DNA from: Cohnella sp. GbtcB17
GTDB lineage: Bacteria; Bacillota; Bacilli; Paenibacillales; Paenibacillaceae
Direction: 5' to 3'
NCBI RefSeq assembly: GCF_019091135.1
Contig: NZ_JAGXJW010000002.1
Span: 1-64,000 of the forward strand
Length of the DNA stretch: 64,000 nt
Both the position numbers and the translations under genes were made by a program. The notes beneath the pieces were generated by a model. It did not search any database and was not told where the DNA came from. It was given only the letters and a program-made list of their open reading frames with translations. Positions 1-7,548 of this stretch are shown here, piece after piece; position 1 is the stretch's first letter, and each line of letters begins with the position of its first letter.

Positions 1-128
1 CCCGCGCCGTTTTCCCCGATGAGACAGTGAATCTCGCCCCGTTCGACCTTGAAGCTGACGTCCGTGAGCGCCTTGACGCCCGGGAATTCCTTGGTGATGC
101 TCTTCATCTCTAAAATATAGTCGCTCAT
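1..128 (-). CDS. Sugar ABC transporter ATPase, N-terminal fragment
   Basis: Only the first 42 or so codons are inside the window; the gene continues past base 1. The peptide begins [20 protein letters not shown] and reaches GENGAG, the beginning of a Walker A (GENGAGKST) loop. This is typical of the CUT2 monosaccharide ATPases (XylG, RbsA, GguA/MmsA). The ATG at 126-128 is preceded by AAGGAG at a 7-base spacing. It lies 98 bases downstream of the ChvE-type binding protein on the same strand, so it is very probably the energising subunit of that importer. The exact sugar cannot be told from this piece. Confidence 0.9.
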   Translation of the reverse strand, partial: MSDYILEMKSITKEFPGVKALTDVSFKVERGEIHCLIGENGA

Positions 129-170
129 TCTCTTCACTCCTTAGGCGCAGCGACATTCGATAATGGCGGA

Positions 171-196
171 ATCGCGATAGACGCATCTATCACGAT
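171..196 (-). other. Intercistronic stem-loop between binding protein and ATPase
   Basis: ATCGCGATAGA and TCTATCACGAT form an 11-bp arm pair (one G-U type mismatch) around a 4-base loop, between the stop of the binding-protein gene and the ribosome site of the ATPase. There is no T-tract. Such structures often protect the upstream part of sugar-importer mRNAs, giving more binding protein than ATPase. That role is inferred. Confidence 0.5.
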
Positions 197-226
197 CCCG
201 CTCTCTAAGCTATTGGCCGGCCGGGA

Positions 227-1336
227 TTACAGTCCCGTGAAGTCGCCTGCTTTGTAGTAGTCCGAATCGATGAGTTCTTTCTTCACGTTGTCCTTGTCGA
301 CGACGATGACGTCCGTTTGCTTCGCCTTCACGTCCACCTTGCCGTTGTTGTAGGAGCCGGTCGTCTCAGGCGTCTTGCCGTCGAGGATGTCGACCGCCAT
401 GCCCATCGCGTCCTTGACCAGCGTGCGGACGTCTTTGAACACCGTCATGGATTGTTTGCCGTCGATGACATATTGGATGGATGCCTTCTCGGCGTCCTGG
501 CCGGTAACGACGTAGCTCGTAATCGCCTTGTCGGAACCGAAGACGTCGGCGATGGAGCGAGCCGTGCCGTCGTTCGGCGCCAGGATAGCGACGTCGCCCT
601 TCATGTCGGCGGCTGCGGAGGTCAGATGCGTTTGTGCTTTGTTCTTGGCTTCGTTGGCGTCCCAGTTCGTGGTCACTTGGCCGATGATCTTGCTCATTTG
701 CTCGCGGGTCAGGTCTTTCGTATCCTTCAGCGCAACCGCTTCGCTCGAGTTCGCGATCTTGAACGTGCCGTCCGCAATCTTCGGCTGCAGCGTCTGCCAT
801 GCGCCTTGGAAAAACAGGAACGCGTTGTTGTCGGTAGCTGCGCCGGCGTACAAGTACAGCGGCTCGCCTTGGCCCTTGGCATGATCGACCAGGTATTGCG
901 CTTGCGCCGCGCCGACCGCGACACTGTCAAAGGTGACGTAGTAGTCGACCGCGTCCGTGTTGGTGATCAGACGGTCGTAGGAGATGACCTTGATGCCTTC
1001 CTTCTTCGCGGCTTCTACCGCAGCCGCTGCCGCGTCGCCGTCTTGCGGACAGATGATGAGGACTTGAATGCCTTTATTGATCAGCGTTTCGACGTTTTCC
1101 TTTTCCTTGGCGGAAGAGCCTTGGCTGAACAGAATATCCGTCGTATATTTCGTGCCGGACAGCGCATCCTTAAAGCGTTGCTCGTCTTGCACCCATCTTG
1201 GCTCATCCTTCGTCGGAAGCACGATGCCCACGCTCACCTTGCCGCTGCCTGCTCCGTCTTTGCCGCATGCCGCAGCGACCGCCGCGAACAGCATGACAAC
1301 CATCAGCAGCGCGATTGTTTTAAATCCTTTTTTCAT
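227..1336 (-). CDS. chvE: ChvE-type multiple-monosaccharide binding lipoprotein
   Basis: Extracellular sugar-binding lipoprotein of a CUT2 ABC importer, 369 residues. The start MKKGFKTIALL (ATG at 1334-1336) has AAAGGGG about 9 bases upstream; a longer reading upstream lacks a site and would spoil the signal peptide. The signal peptide ends in a lipobox AAAC at about residue 24, followed by an acidic and glycine stretch. The rest matches Peripla_BP_4 proteins: IGIVLPTKDEPRW, then ISYDRLITNTDAVDYYVTFD, LYAGAATDNNA and a TGQDAE hinge motif, as in ChvE (Agrobacterium) and YtfQ/XylF-like proteins. The next gene on the strand is the ATPase. A cre site upstream suggests CcpA repression by glucose. 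ChvE fits better than XylF because of the VTFDSVAVG and SAAADMKGDVAI segments; the actual ligand is unknown. Confidence 0.88.
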   Translation of the reverse strand: MKKGFKTIALLMVVMLFAAVAAACGKDGAGSGKVSVGIVLPTKDEPRWVQDEQRFKDALSGTKYTTDILFSQGSSAKEKENVETLINKGIQVLIICPQDGDAAAAAVEAAKKEGIKVISYDRLITNTDAVDYYVTFDSVAVGAAQAQYLVDHAKGQGEPLYLYAGAATDNNAFLFFQGAWQTLQPKIADGTFKIANSSEAVALKDTKDLTREQMSKIIGQVTTNWDANEAKNKAQTHLTSAAADMKGDVAILAPNDGTARSIADVFGSDKAITSYVVTGQDAEKASIQYVIDGKQSMTVFKDVRTLVKDAMGMAVDILDGKTPETTGSYNNGKVDVKAKQTDVIVVDKDNVKKELIDSDYYKAGDFTGL

Positions 1337-1404
1337 TTGTTGTAACCCCTTTCGAACTCGTCGGTTTTTCTGGCAAGACCAACTATAGCACCGGACAAGC
1401 CCCA

Positions 1405-1418
1405 TGAAAGCGCTTATC
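1405..1418. promoter_or_regulatory. cre (CcpA) site upstream of chvE
   Basis: TGAAAGCGCTTATC matches the catabolite-responsive element consensus TGWAANCGNTWNCA at 13 of 14 positions. It lies 69-82 bases upstream of the chvE start, so CcpA repression of this importer is likely. Confidence 0.7.
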
Positions 1419-1470
1419 GATAGCACTCTTTTGCGACCGTCTGCAAAATTTTATCCTGGCCGGAAATGGC

Positions 1471-1498
1471 AAAAAAACCGCATCCCGAAGGTGCGGTT
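1471..1498 (-). terminator. Terminator of the MATE gene
   Basis: AACCGCA (1476-1482) pairs with TGCGGTT (1492-1498). On the minus strand the stem is followed by seven T. It lies 30 bases after the stop of the MATE exporter gene. Confidence 0.75.
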
Positions 1499-1527
1499 AA
1501 CGATTGCGCGACGGTCTTGTTTTGTTT

Positions 1528-2934
1528 TTACTGCGCCAATTGCTCCAGATCAGGCTGCAATTTGTTCCGCAGCGCGTACAGCATGATCGCTCCGACCAGG
1601 AATGCCACGGCATCCGCGATGACGAGCGACCAGACGACACCGTGGAAGCCGTTCATACGATTGGCGATAAAGAGCACGGGAATCAACGTTGCCCCTTGGA
1701 CGACGGACATCACAAATGCGGCGGTACCCTGCGCGGTCGCTTGGAAGATCCCCGTGAACAGCGAGGTCATGCCCGTTATGAACAAGGAGAGGAACGTCAC
1801 ATGCAAAATGTAGCTGCCCATTTCGATCAACTGCGGGTCGTTCGTAAACCAGCCGATCAGGTGGTCGGATACGAGATAGACGACGATGCCGAATACGACG
1901 GCCAGCGCCACGATCGTCTTGATCGTAAAGGAAATCGTATGCTTCATGCGCAGTTTGTTGGCCGTAAAAGAGAAGGCGATCAGCGGCACGACACCTTCGC
2001 ACAAGCCCATCAGTATAAATTCGGGAAATTGCAGCAAGCGAGACGAAATGCCGTAACCCGCGATGGCTTGCTCCCCGTATTCGACAAGATAGTGGTTGAA
2101 GATGAGCGACATGGCCCCCAGAAATACGCTCATGACGAAGACGGGGACGCCGATTTTAAATACATTGCTCAGGATGTCCTTCGTTATCTTGAACCATTTA
2201 GCCGAGATGGTTAGAAACGAACTCTTGTAGCCCATATGGATGGCGAAAAATACGCACGCGACGAGGTTCGATACGACAGTGGCGGACGCGACGCCGATCA
2301 CGTCCCAGTGCAAAACGAAGATGGCAAGCGCATCGAGCGCGATGTTAACGACGACGCTGAGGATCATGCCGACCATCGACGTGATGGCCGAACCTTCCGA
2401 CCGCACGATATTTTCCAATGTGAAAAACAGCACGACGAACGGCGAACCGATCAGCATAATCGTGACATAATCCTTCGTGAATCCAAACGAATCGGGTGTC
2501 GCCCCAAGCCCGTGCACGATCGGGTCGATCAACGGTAGACCGACGGCCATCACAATGAGCCCGAATACTAAGCTGCTGTAAAAAGCGAACGAAGACAGAT
2601 GCTTTACGTCGTCGTATTTTTTCTCTCCCAGCAAACGGGAGATGAATGCGCCGCTGCCGATGCCGATCAGGTTGCCCAGCGCCATAATGATCGCGAACAA
2701 CGGCAGCGTGAGCGCAAGGGCGGACAGCATGGCGGTATTGTCAAGCGTGCCAAGGAAAAAGGCATTTAAGATCGAGTAGATCACGCTCATTGAAGTACCC
2801 AGCATCATCGGCACGGCGAAGTGGGCTACGGCTTTGGCGATCGGCGCTTTTTCAAAGTAGTGAAGGTTTGCAGATTCCATGGGAGTCACCGCTTTCTTTG
2901 GTTTATCAGGCTGTTGTCTAACTTTATCAGGCAT
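1528..2934 (-). CDS. MATE family multidrug exporter
   Basis: Twelve-helix inner-membrane drug/cation antiporter, up to 468 residues, usual length for the family. MATE features are seen from ANLHYFEKAPIAKAVAHFAV through two homologous halves (PMMLGTSMSVIYSILNAFF in the first, VPVFVMSVFLGAMS in the second). The ATG at 2932-2934 is about 31 bases after the predicted transcription start but lacks a good ribosome site. An internal ATG at 2878-2880 (MESANLHYF) gives the conventional N-terminus and has a weak GCGGTGA, so it may be the true start. The gene is divergent from a TetR regulator with 104 bases between them, and three operator-like palindromes fill that gap, so expression is most likely derepressed by a ligand of that TetR. 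The substrate is unknown. Confidence 0.9.
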   Translation of the reverse strand: MPDKVRQQPDKPKKAVTPMESANLHYFEKAPIAKAVAHFAVPMMLGTSMSVIYSILNAFFLGTLDNTAMLSALALTLPLFAIIMALGNLIGIGSGAFISRLLGEKKYDDVKHLSSFAFYSSLVFGLIVMAVGLPLIDPIVHGLGATPDSFGFTKDYVTIMLIGSPFVVLFFTLENIVRSEGSAITSMVGMILSVVVNIALDALAIFVLHWDVIGVASATVVSNLVACVFFAIHMGYKSSFLTISAKWFKITKDILSNVFKIGVPVFVMSVFLGAMSLIFNHYLVEYGEQAIAGYGISSRLLQFPEFILMGLCEGVVPLIAFSFTANKLRMKHTISFTIKTIVALAVVFGIVVYLVSDHLIGWFTNDPQLIEMGSYILHVTFLSLFITGMTSLFTGIFQATAQGTAAFVMSVVQGATLIPVLFIANRMNGFHGVVWSLVIADAVAFLVGAIMLYALRNKLQPDLEQLAQ

Positions 2935-2937
2935 CTG

Positions 2938-2952
2938 TCTAACACCGTTAGA
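2938..2952. promoter_or_regulatory. TetR operator O1
   Basis: TCTAAC-ACC-GTTAGA is a perfect 6-bp inverted repeat with a 3-base centre, the same layout as the tet operator. It sits just upstream of the MATE start, in its leader. Confidence 0.75.
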
Positions 2953-2981
2953 TTGAACCTTACAGTGTTAGATGATATCAT
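2953..2981 (+). promoter_or_regulatory. Promoter of the tetR-like gene
   Basis: TTGAAC (2953-2958), 17 bases, TATCAT (2976-2981). Operator O2 occupies the spacer, which predicts autorepression. Confidence 0.6.
2958..2972. promoter_or_regulatory. TetR operator O2
   Basis: CCTTAC-AGT-GTTAGA, one good and one degenerate half of the O1 palindrome, starts exactly 20 bases from the start of O1. It lies inside the plus-strand promoter and against the minus-strand -10. Confidence 0.65.
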
Positions 2982-3000
2982 GGGCTTATGCACCTGTAAA
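2972..3000 (-). promoter_or_regulatory. Promoter of the MATE gene
   Basis: On the minus strand TTTACA (3000-2995), 17 bases, TATCAT (2977-2972). Its -10 overlaps the -10 of the divergent tetR promoter, so the two polymerases should exclude each other. Confidence 0.6.
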
Positions 3001-3006
3001 GAACAA

Positions 3007-3021
3007 TCTTACACCGTTAGA
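3007..3021. promoter_or_regulatory. TetR operator O3
   Basis: TCTTAC-ACC-GTTAGA, one mismatch from a perfect palindrome, just upstream of the tetR-like ribosome site and of the MATE -35. Confidence 0.65.
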
Positions 3022-3038
3022 CAAAAGGGCGGATATCG

Positions 3039-3719
3039 ATGAAAAAGCAGCAGCCGCAAATATCGGAGGACAAGATTCTGGACGCGTCATGGGCGCTTCT
3101 GGGAGAGGACGGCATCGAAAAGTTCAGCATGAGACGGCTGGCCGACCGGCTGGGCATTCAGGCGCCCTCGTTGTACTGGTACTTCAAGAGCAAGCTGGAC
3201 CTCTATCAGCGCCTGGCCAACCAAGTATCGCGGATCATCCTGGAGGAGTATCGTTCTGAGGGGGATTGGAAGGCGCAGCTCGCGGGAATAGCGATGACGA
3301 TCCGAAACGTGCACCGCCGGTACCCCTGCGCCACGCAGCTGATGATGCTGACGCTGCCTCACGAGCCGGACATCATCCGGCTTACCAACCGTATGCTGCT
3401 CTGCCTGGAATCGACGCCGCTTGCGCAGGAGCAGAAAATACAAACGGTGCTTACGCTCGTGAACTACGTTCACTACTTCGTGCTGGACGATTATCAGCAT
3501 CAGCGCAACGTTGCCGCGATGATGAACGACCAGGGAGAATTCCATAAAGGCGGGATGGTTCGTTTGCTGGACGCCATGAGCGAGGAGGAAGCGGGACTGT
3601 TCCGGAGGTTGTTCAAAAGCGGAATGTTCGAGCTGATGGGCACCGATCGCTCGTTCGAATTCGGCCTGAACCTGATCCTGCTCGGGATCGAGCAGGTGAT
3701 CCAGGCGCAGGAAAACTAA
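3039..3719 (+). CDS. TetR family repressor (tetracycline-repressor-like class)
   Basis: DNA-binding repressor of 226 residues. The N-terminal helix-turn-helix is clear: MRRLADRLGIQAPSLYWYFK at about residues 31-50. The LYWYFKSK recognition helix is close to that of true TetR (TLYWHVKNK). The rest is helical and matches the length of the TetR C-terminal ligand/dimer domain. The ATG is preceded by GGGCGG about 8 bases away. It is divergent from the MATE exporter and most likely represses both itself and the exporter through the three TCTAAC-N3-GTTAGA sites. Those sites resemble tetO in architecture, which agrees with the recognition helix. The inducer is unknown. Confidence 0.9.
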   Translation: MKKQQPQISEDKILDASWALLGEDGIEKFSMRRLADRLGIQAPSLYWYFKSKLDLYQRLANQVSRIILEEYRSEGDWKAQLAGIAMTIRNVHRRYPCATQLMMLTLPHEPDIIRLTNRMLLCLESTPLAQEQKIQTVLTLVNYVHYFVLDDYQHQRNVAAMMNDQGEFHKGGMVRLLDAMSEEEAGLFRRLFKSGMFELMGTDRSFEFGLNLILLGIEQVIQAQEN

Positions 3720-3731
3720 CTCGCATTCGCA

Positions 3732-4735
3732 GCATAGCGCAATTTTGCGCTATGCGGGCCGTGTCGCTCCCCCGTTCGCGCCGACGCTGACTTACGTGCG
3801 TGGCATAGCGCATTTTTACGCTATGCGGGCCGTGTCGCTCCCTGCGTTCGCGCCGACACTAACTCGCATCCGCGGCATAGCGCAATTTTGCGCTATGCTG
3901 TCCATAGCGCTGCCCGCGTTCGCACCAACGCTCACTCACATCCGTAGGCATAGCGCATTTTTGCGCTATGCTGGCCACGTTGCTCCCTGCGTTCGCGCCG
4001 ACGCTAACTCGCATTCGCAGCATAGCACAGTTTTGCGCTATGCTGACCAAGTCGCTCCCCACGTACGCACCAACGCTCACTCACATCCGTGGCATAGCGC
4101 AATTTTGCGCTGTGCTGACCAAGTCGCTCCCGCGTTCGCGCCGACGCTGACTTACGTGCGTGGCATAGCGCATTTTTACGCTATGCGGGCCGTGTCGCTC
4201 CCTGCGTTCGCGCCGACTCCTAACTCGCATCCGCGGCATAGCGCAATTTTGCGCTATGCTGACCAAGTCGCTCCCGCGTTCGCGCCGACTCCTAACTCGC
4301 ATCCGCGGCATAGCGCAATTTTGCGCTATGCAGGCCATGTCGCTCTCGCGTTCGCGCACTCCTAACTCGCATCCGCGGCATAGCGCAATTATGCGCTATG
4401 CTGACCAAGTCGCTCCCCGCGTTCGCGCCGACGCTCACTCACATCCGTGGCATAGCGCATTTTTGCGCTATGCTGACCAAGTCGCTCCCCGCGTTCGCAC
4501 CAACGCTCACTCACATCCGTGGCATAGCGCATTTTTGCGCTATGCTGGCCAAGTTGCTCCCCGCGTTCGCACCAACGCTCACTCACATCCGTGGCATAGC
4601 GCATTTTTGCGCTATGCAGGCCCTGTCGCTCCCCGCGTTCGCGCCGACGCTCACTCCCATCCGTGGCATAGCATATTTTTGCGCTATGCAGGCCCTGTCG
4701 CTCCCCGCGTTCGCGCCGACGCTGCCGCTTGCAAC
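3732..4735. repeat. Tandem array of fourteen 72-bp units with palindromic cores
   Basis: Fourteen copies of GCATAGCGCA-N4-TGCGCTATGC begin at 3732, 3803, 3875, 3948, 4020, 4092, 4163, 4236, 4308, 4378, 4450, 4522, 4594 and 4666, a period of 70-73, mostly 72. Nine copies keep a perfect 10-bp stem; the loop varies (ATTT, TTTT, ATTA). Between the palindromes is a conserved segment (TCGCTCCCCGCGTTCGCGCC, then CACTCACATCC or a variant). Because 72 is a multiple of 3 the array is open in several frames on both strands, but the encoded 24-residue repeats look like by-products. It fills the space between two convergent genes. Its function is unknown; REP/BIME-like structure, a protein-binding array or a transcription barrier are possible. 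Confidence 0.95.
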
Positions 4736-4742
4736 ATGCGAA

Positions 4743-4772
4743 AAAGCGCCAGGGCATCGCCCCTGGCGCTTT
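4743..4772. terminator. Terminator after xylF
   Basis: AAAGCGCCAGGG and CCCTGGCGCTTT form a perfect 12-bp stem with loop CATCGC. It lies 48 bases beyond the xylF stop and has A/T flanks on both sides, so it may work in both directions. Confidence 0.8.
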
Positions 4773-4819
4773 AATCTTCTCGCGCAACGCGCCTGCTTCC
4801 GCCGAAACAGCCGGCGTCC

Positions 4820-5965
4820 CTACCGCTTCACGTTCTTGTACACTTCCTCCCGCGTGTGGAAGCCCTCCGCGATGATCGTCTCATCGATGTTGGACTTGTC
4901 GACGGCGATTGGCGAGAGCAGCACGGACGGCACCTCGATCTTGCCGTTGTTGACTTTGCGGTCGGCACCCGGGTCTTCGCCGCGGGCGAGCTTGAAGGCG
5001 AGCTCCGCAGCCTTATCGGCCAGCAGCTTGATCGGCTTGTAGACGGTCATCGTCTGCGTCCCCTCGACGATCCGCTGCGCAGCCGCAAGATCCGCATCCT
5101 GGCCCGCGATCGGGATGCGTCCCGCCAGCCCGCGCTCGGCCAGTGCCTGCACGACGCCGCCCGCCGTCGCGTCGTTGGCCGCGATGACCGCGTCGATGCG
5201 GCCTGCGTTCGCGTCGAGCGCCGCCCGCATGTTCGCCAGCGCGCTCGCGGGCAACCAATCCTTGCTCCATTGGTCGTACACGACCCGTATGTCGCCGCCG
5301 TCGATTTTCGGCTGGATGACGTTGAACACGCCTTGCTTGAACATATGCGCGTTGTTGTCCGTGTCCGCTCCGCCGATATAGACGTACTTGCCGCGCGGCA
5401 CCTGCTGCACCATCGCCTGCGCCTGCAGCTCGCCGCCCTTCTCGTTGTCGAAGGAGACGTACAGGTCGATATCGGCGTTGTTGACAAGCCGGTCGTAGGC
5501 CAGCACTTTAATGCCCGAGGAGTGGGCGCGTTTGACGATCGCCGCAGTCGCCGCCGCGTTGTGAGGCACGATGACGAGAATGTCGACGCCTTCGCCGATC
5601 ATCGTCTCGGCCTGCGAGATCTGCTTGGCGTCGTCGCCATTCGCCGCCTCGATGACGACCTCGGCGCCCAGCGCCTCGGCGGCCGCCTTGAACAGATCGC
5701 GGTCGCGCAGCCAGCGCTCCTCAAGCAGCGTGTCCATCGCAAAGCCGATCTTGATCGGCCCGCTATGATGCGGAGGCGCGATGCCCCCGCCACCGCCGCC
5801 TCCGCCCCCGCCTCCCCCCGCTCCCTGCGAAGCGGAAGCCGAGGGCTCGGCCCCCGACGGGCCGCCGCTGTCGCAGCCAACCGCCAAGCCTGCCAGCGAC
5901 AGCGCGAGCGCTATCAGCAGCAGCGGCTTCACCCTTCGCTTGACGCGTTTCCACGACTGCACCAT
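4820..5965 (-). CDS. xylF: D-xylose-binding lipoprotein XylF
   Basis: Substrate-binding subunit of a CUT2 xylose importer, 381 residues. The start MVQSWKRVKRRVK (ATG 5963-5965) has AAGGGG 9 bases upstream; its ATG follows the regulator's stop codon with only two bases between. The signal peptide ends at lipobox LAVGC. A low-complexity linker follows, with about a dozen glycines, before GPIKIGFAMDTLLEERW. Closely XylF-like motifs follow: VLAYDRLVNNADIDLYVSFD, GADTDNNAHMFKQG, the DAVIAANDATAGG segment, AGQDADLAAAQRI, and GTQTMTVYKPIKLLADKAAE. The polyglycine is an oddity. No xylG or xylH follows: a terminator and the 72-bp repeat array come next, so the ATPase and permease must be encoded elsewhere. 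Its position implies control by the preceding sensor module. Confidence 0.9.
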   Translation of the reverse strand: MVQSWKRVKRRVKPLLLIALALSLAGLAVGCDSGGPSGAEPSASASQGAGGGGGGGGGGGGIAPPHHSGPIKIGFAMDTLLEERWLRDRDLFKAAAEALGAEVVIEAANGDDAKQISQAETMIGEGVDILVIVPHNAAATAAIVKRAHSSGIKVLAYDRLVNNADIDLYVSFDNEKGGELQAQAMVQQVPRGKYVYIGGADTDNNAHMFKQGVFNVIQPKIDGGDIRVVYDQWSKDWLPASALANMRAALDANAGRIDAVIAANDATAGGVVQALAERGLAGRIPIAGQDADLAAAQRIVEGTQTMTVYKPIKLLADKAAELAFKLARGEDPGADRKVNNGKIEVPSVLLSPIAVDKSNIDETIIAEGFHTREEVYKNVKR

Positions 5966-5967
5966 CT

Positions 5968-7548
5968 TCACGATCCCCTTTTGCCCAGCAGCGTTTTGCG
6001 GTATTCGGTCGGCGAGACGTCGCACATTTTTTTAAACACCTTGCTGAAATAGTTCGGGTCGTGGTAGCCGACCTCGAACGTGATCTCCTTCAGGCTGCGC
6101 CCGGGATCGCCCATCAGCTTCTTGGCTTTGTCGATGCGGCATTCGGTGAGAAAATCGATGTAGTTGACGCCGAGCTGCTCTTTGAACAGCTTGCTGACGT
6201 AAAAGGGGCTGAGCCCGACCCGCTTGCCGATCGCCTCGAGCGAGATGTCCTCGTGGGAATGCTCGTAAACGTACTGCTTGATCTGCTGGATCGCGTCCGG
6301 CCGCACCTGCTCCTGATGCGCCTCGAACGCCTGACGCATCCGGGCGAGCAGCAGGGCCGTCTCGGCGCGCAGCTGCCGATAATCCCGGGCCTGCACCGCA
6401 AACAGCGGCGACTCCGTCTCGACGCCCATCTCGAGCAGCACCCGCGAAGCGAGCCAGAGCAGCTCCAGCGCCCGCTGCTGCCCGAGCAGCAGATCCGCTC
6501 CCTCGCTCTCGCACCGCCGCAGCAGCTCCTGGACATCCGCTTCGACCTGCTCCCACTGCCCAAGCCGGATGCGGTCGAAAAATTGGCGCTCCCACTGCTT
6601 CGCCGACAGCCCTTCCCGGGCCATGCCCAGCACCGGCGTATCCGCATAAAAACGGTACTTGACCGGCAGCGTCGGATCGGAGGACGCGATGAGCGCCTCC
6701 TGATAGGATTGCCGAATCTGGTCCAGCGAATCGTAGACGCCGCCGATGCCGACGAACGAACCGCCCGAACCCGGCACGCTCGCACCCTGCAAGGCCCCGC
6801 CCGGCGTCCCCGCGTCCACGACCGCCAGCAGATCGCGAGCCAGAGCCAGCGCCTGCGAGCGATACGAACGGGCCGAATCCCGGAACGCGATGACCGGAAT
6901 ATGCCGCCCGTACATCGCGCCCACCCAGCCGCCGCCCGCCTGTCTCGCTTTTTCCCGGATCGAGCCGTACAGTCCCTCCGCGCCTTGCGGCAGCAGCACG
7001 CACATCGCGAACGGCTCTCCTCCCACGCTCTCGCCCAGCAGCCCGACCAGCTCGCCCAGGTGAACCTCGTGCACGTGGTCGAACAGCAGCTGCGTGACGA
7101 CGTCGGCCTCAATGACGGGCAGCACCTTGCGCAGCGCATCCTCCTGCCGCTTGCTCGTCTCCGCCGCGCTCCGCTCCGCCTCGATCTGGCTCAGCACCTT
7201 GCCTACGGTCGCTATGATCTCGCTAGCTTTGCTCGGCTTGAGCAGGTAGTCCTTTACCCCCAGCTTGATGGCCGATCGCGCATAATCGAACGTGTCGTAC
7301 GCCGTGACCATGATGAACTTAATACCCGGCTGCGCTTGCGAGATTTGCTCAATCGCCTCCAGACCGTTCATGCCCGGCATCTTGATGTCCATCAGGATAA
7401 GGTCGGGCTGCAGCTCTGCGGCCATGTCCACGGCGATTTTTCCGTTTTTCGCCTGCGCAATGTCGAGCTCGGGGAAGCCTCTTCGCAGGATCGCCTGCAA
7501 GCCGTCCCGCTCGATCTGCTCGTCGTCCACGATCAAGAGCTTAGTCAT
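5968..7548 (-). CDS. yesN: YesN-type response regulator with AraC DNA-binding domain
   Basis: Cytoplasmic regulator of 526 residues. The receiver domain covers about residues 1-120, with acidic pocket DDE (8-10), phospho-acceptor Asp54 in LILMDIKMPGMNG, a switch Thr in FIMVTAYD and Lys in LLKPSK. A long variable middle section is followed by two AraC helix-turn-helices (ISLEAIGKRVGLSPFYVSKL; then LKEITFEVGYHDPNYFSKVF). The ATG at 7546-7548 has AAGGAG about 11 bases upstream and overlaps the kinase gene by 8 bases. By analogy with the known XylFII-LytS/YesN xylose-sensing system it should activate xylF and other xylose genes when phosphorylated by the kinase encoded just before it. Confidence 0.92.
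   Translation of the reverse strand: MTKLLIVDDEQIERDGLQAILRRGFPELDIAQAKNGKIAVDMAAELQPDLILMDIKMPGMNGLEAIEQISQAQPGIKFIMVTAYDTFDYARSAIKLGVKDYLLKPSKASEIIATVGKVLSQIEAERSAAETSKRQEDALRKVLPVIEADVVTQLLFDHVHEVHLGELVGLLGESVGGEPFAMCVLLPQGAEGLYGSIREKARQAGGGWVGAMYGRHIPVIAFRDSARSYRSQALALARDLLAVVDAGTPGGALQGASVPGSGGSFVGIGGVYDSLDQIRQSYQEALIASSDPTLPVKYRFYADTPVLGMAREGLSAKQWERQFFDRIRLGQWEQVEADVQELLRRCESEGADLLLGQQRALELLWLASRVLLEMGVETESPLFAVQARDYRQLRAETALLLARMRQAFEAHQEQVRPDAIQQIKQYVYEHSHEDISLEAIGKRVGLSPFYVSKLFKEQLGVNYIDFLTECRIDKAKKLMGDPGRSLKEITFEVGYHDPNYFSKVFKKMCDVSPTEYRKTLLGKRGS

Noticed and set aside
3745..5042. Several open frames on both strands inside the 72-bp array
   Set aside because: They arise because the period is divisible by 3; no starts with ribosome sites, no homology sense.
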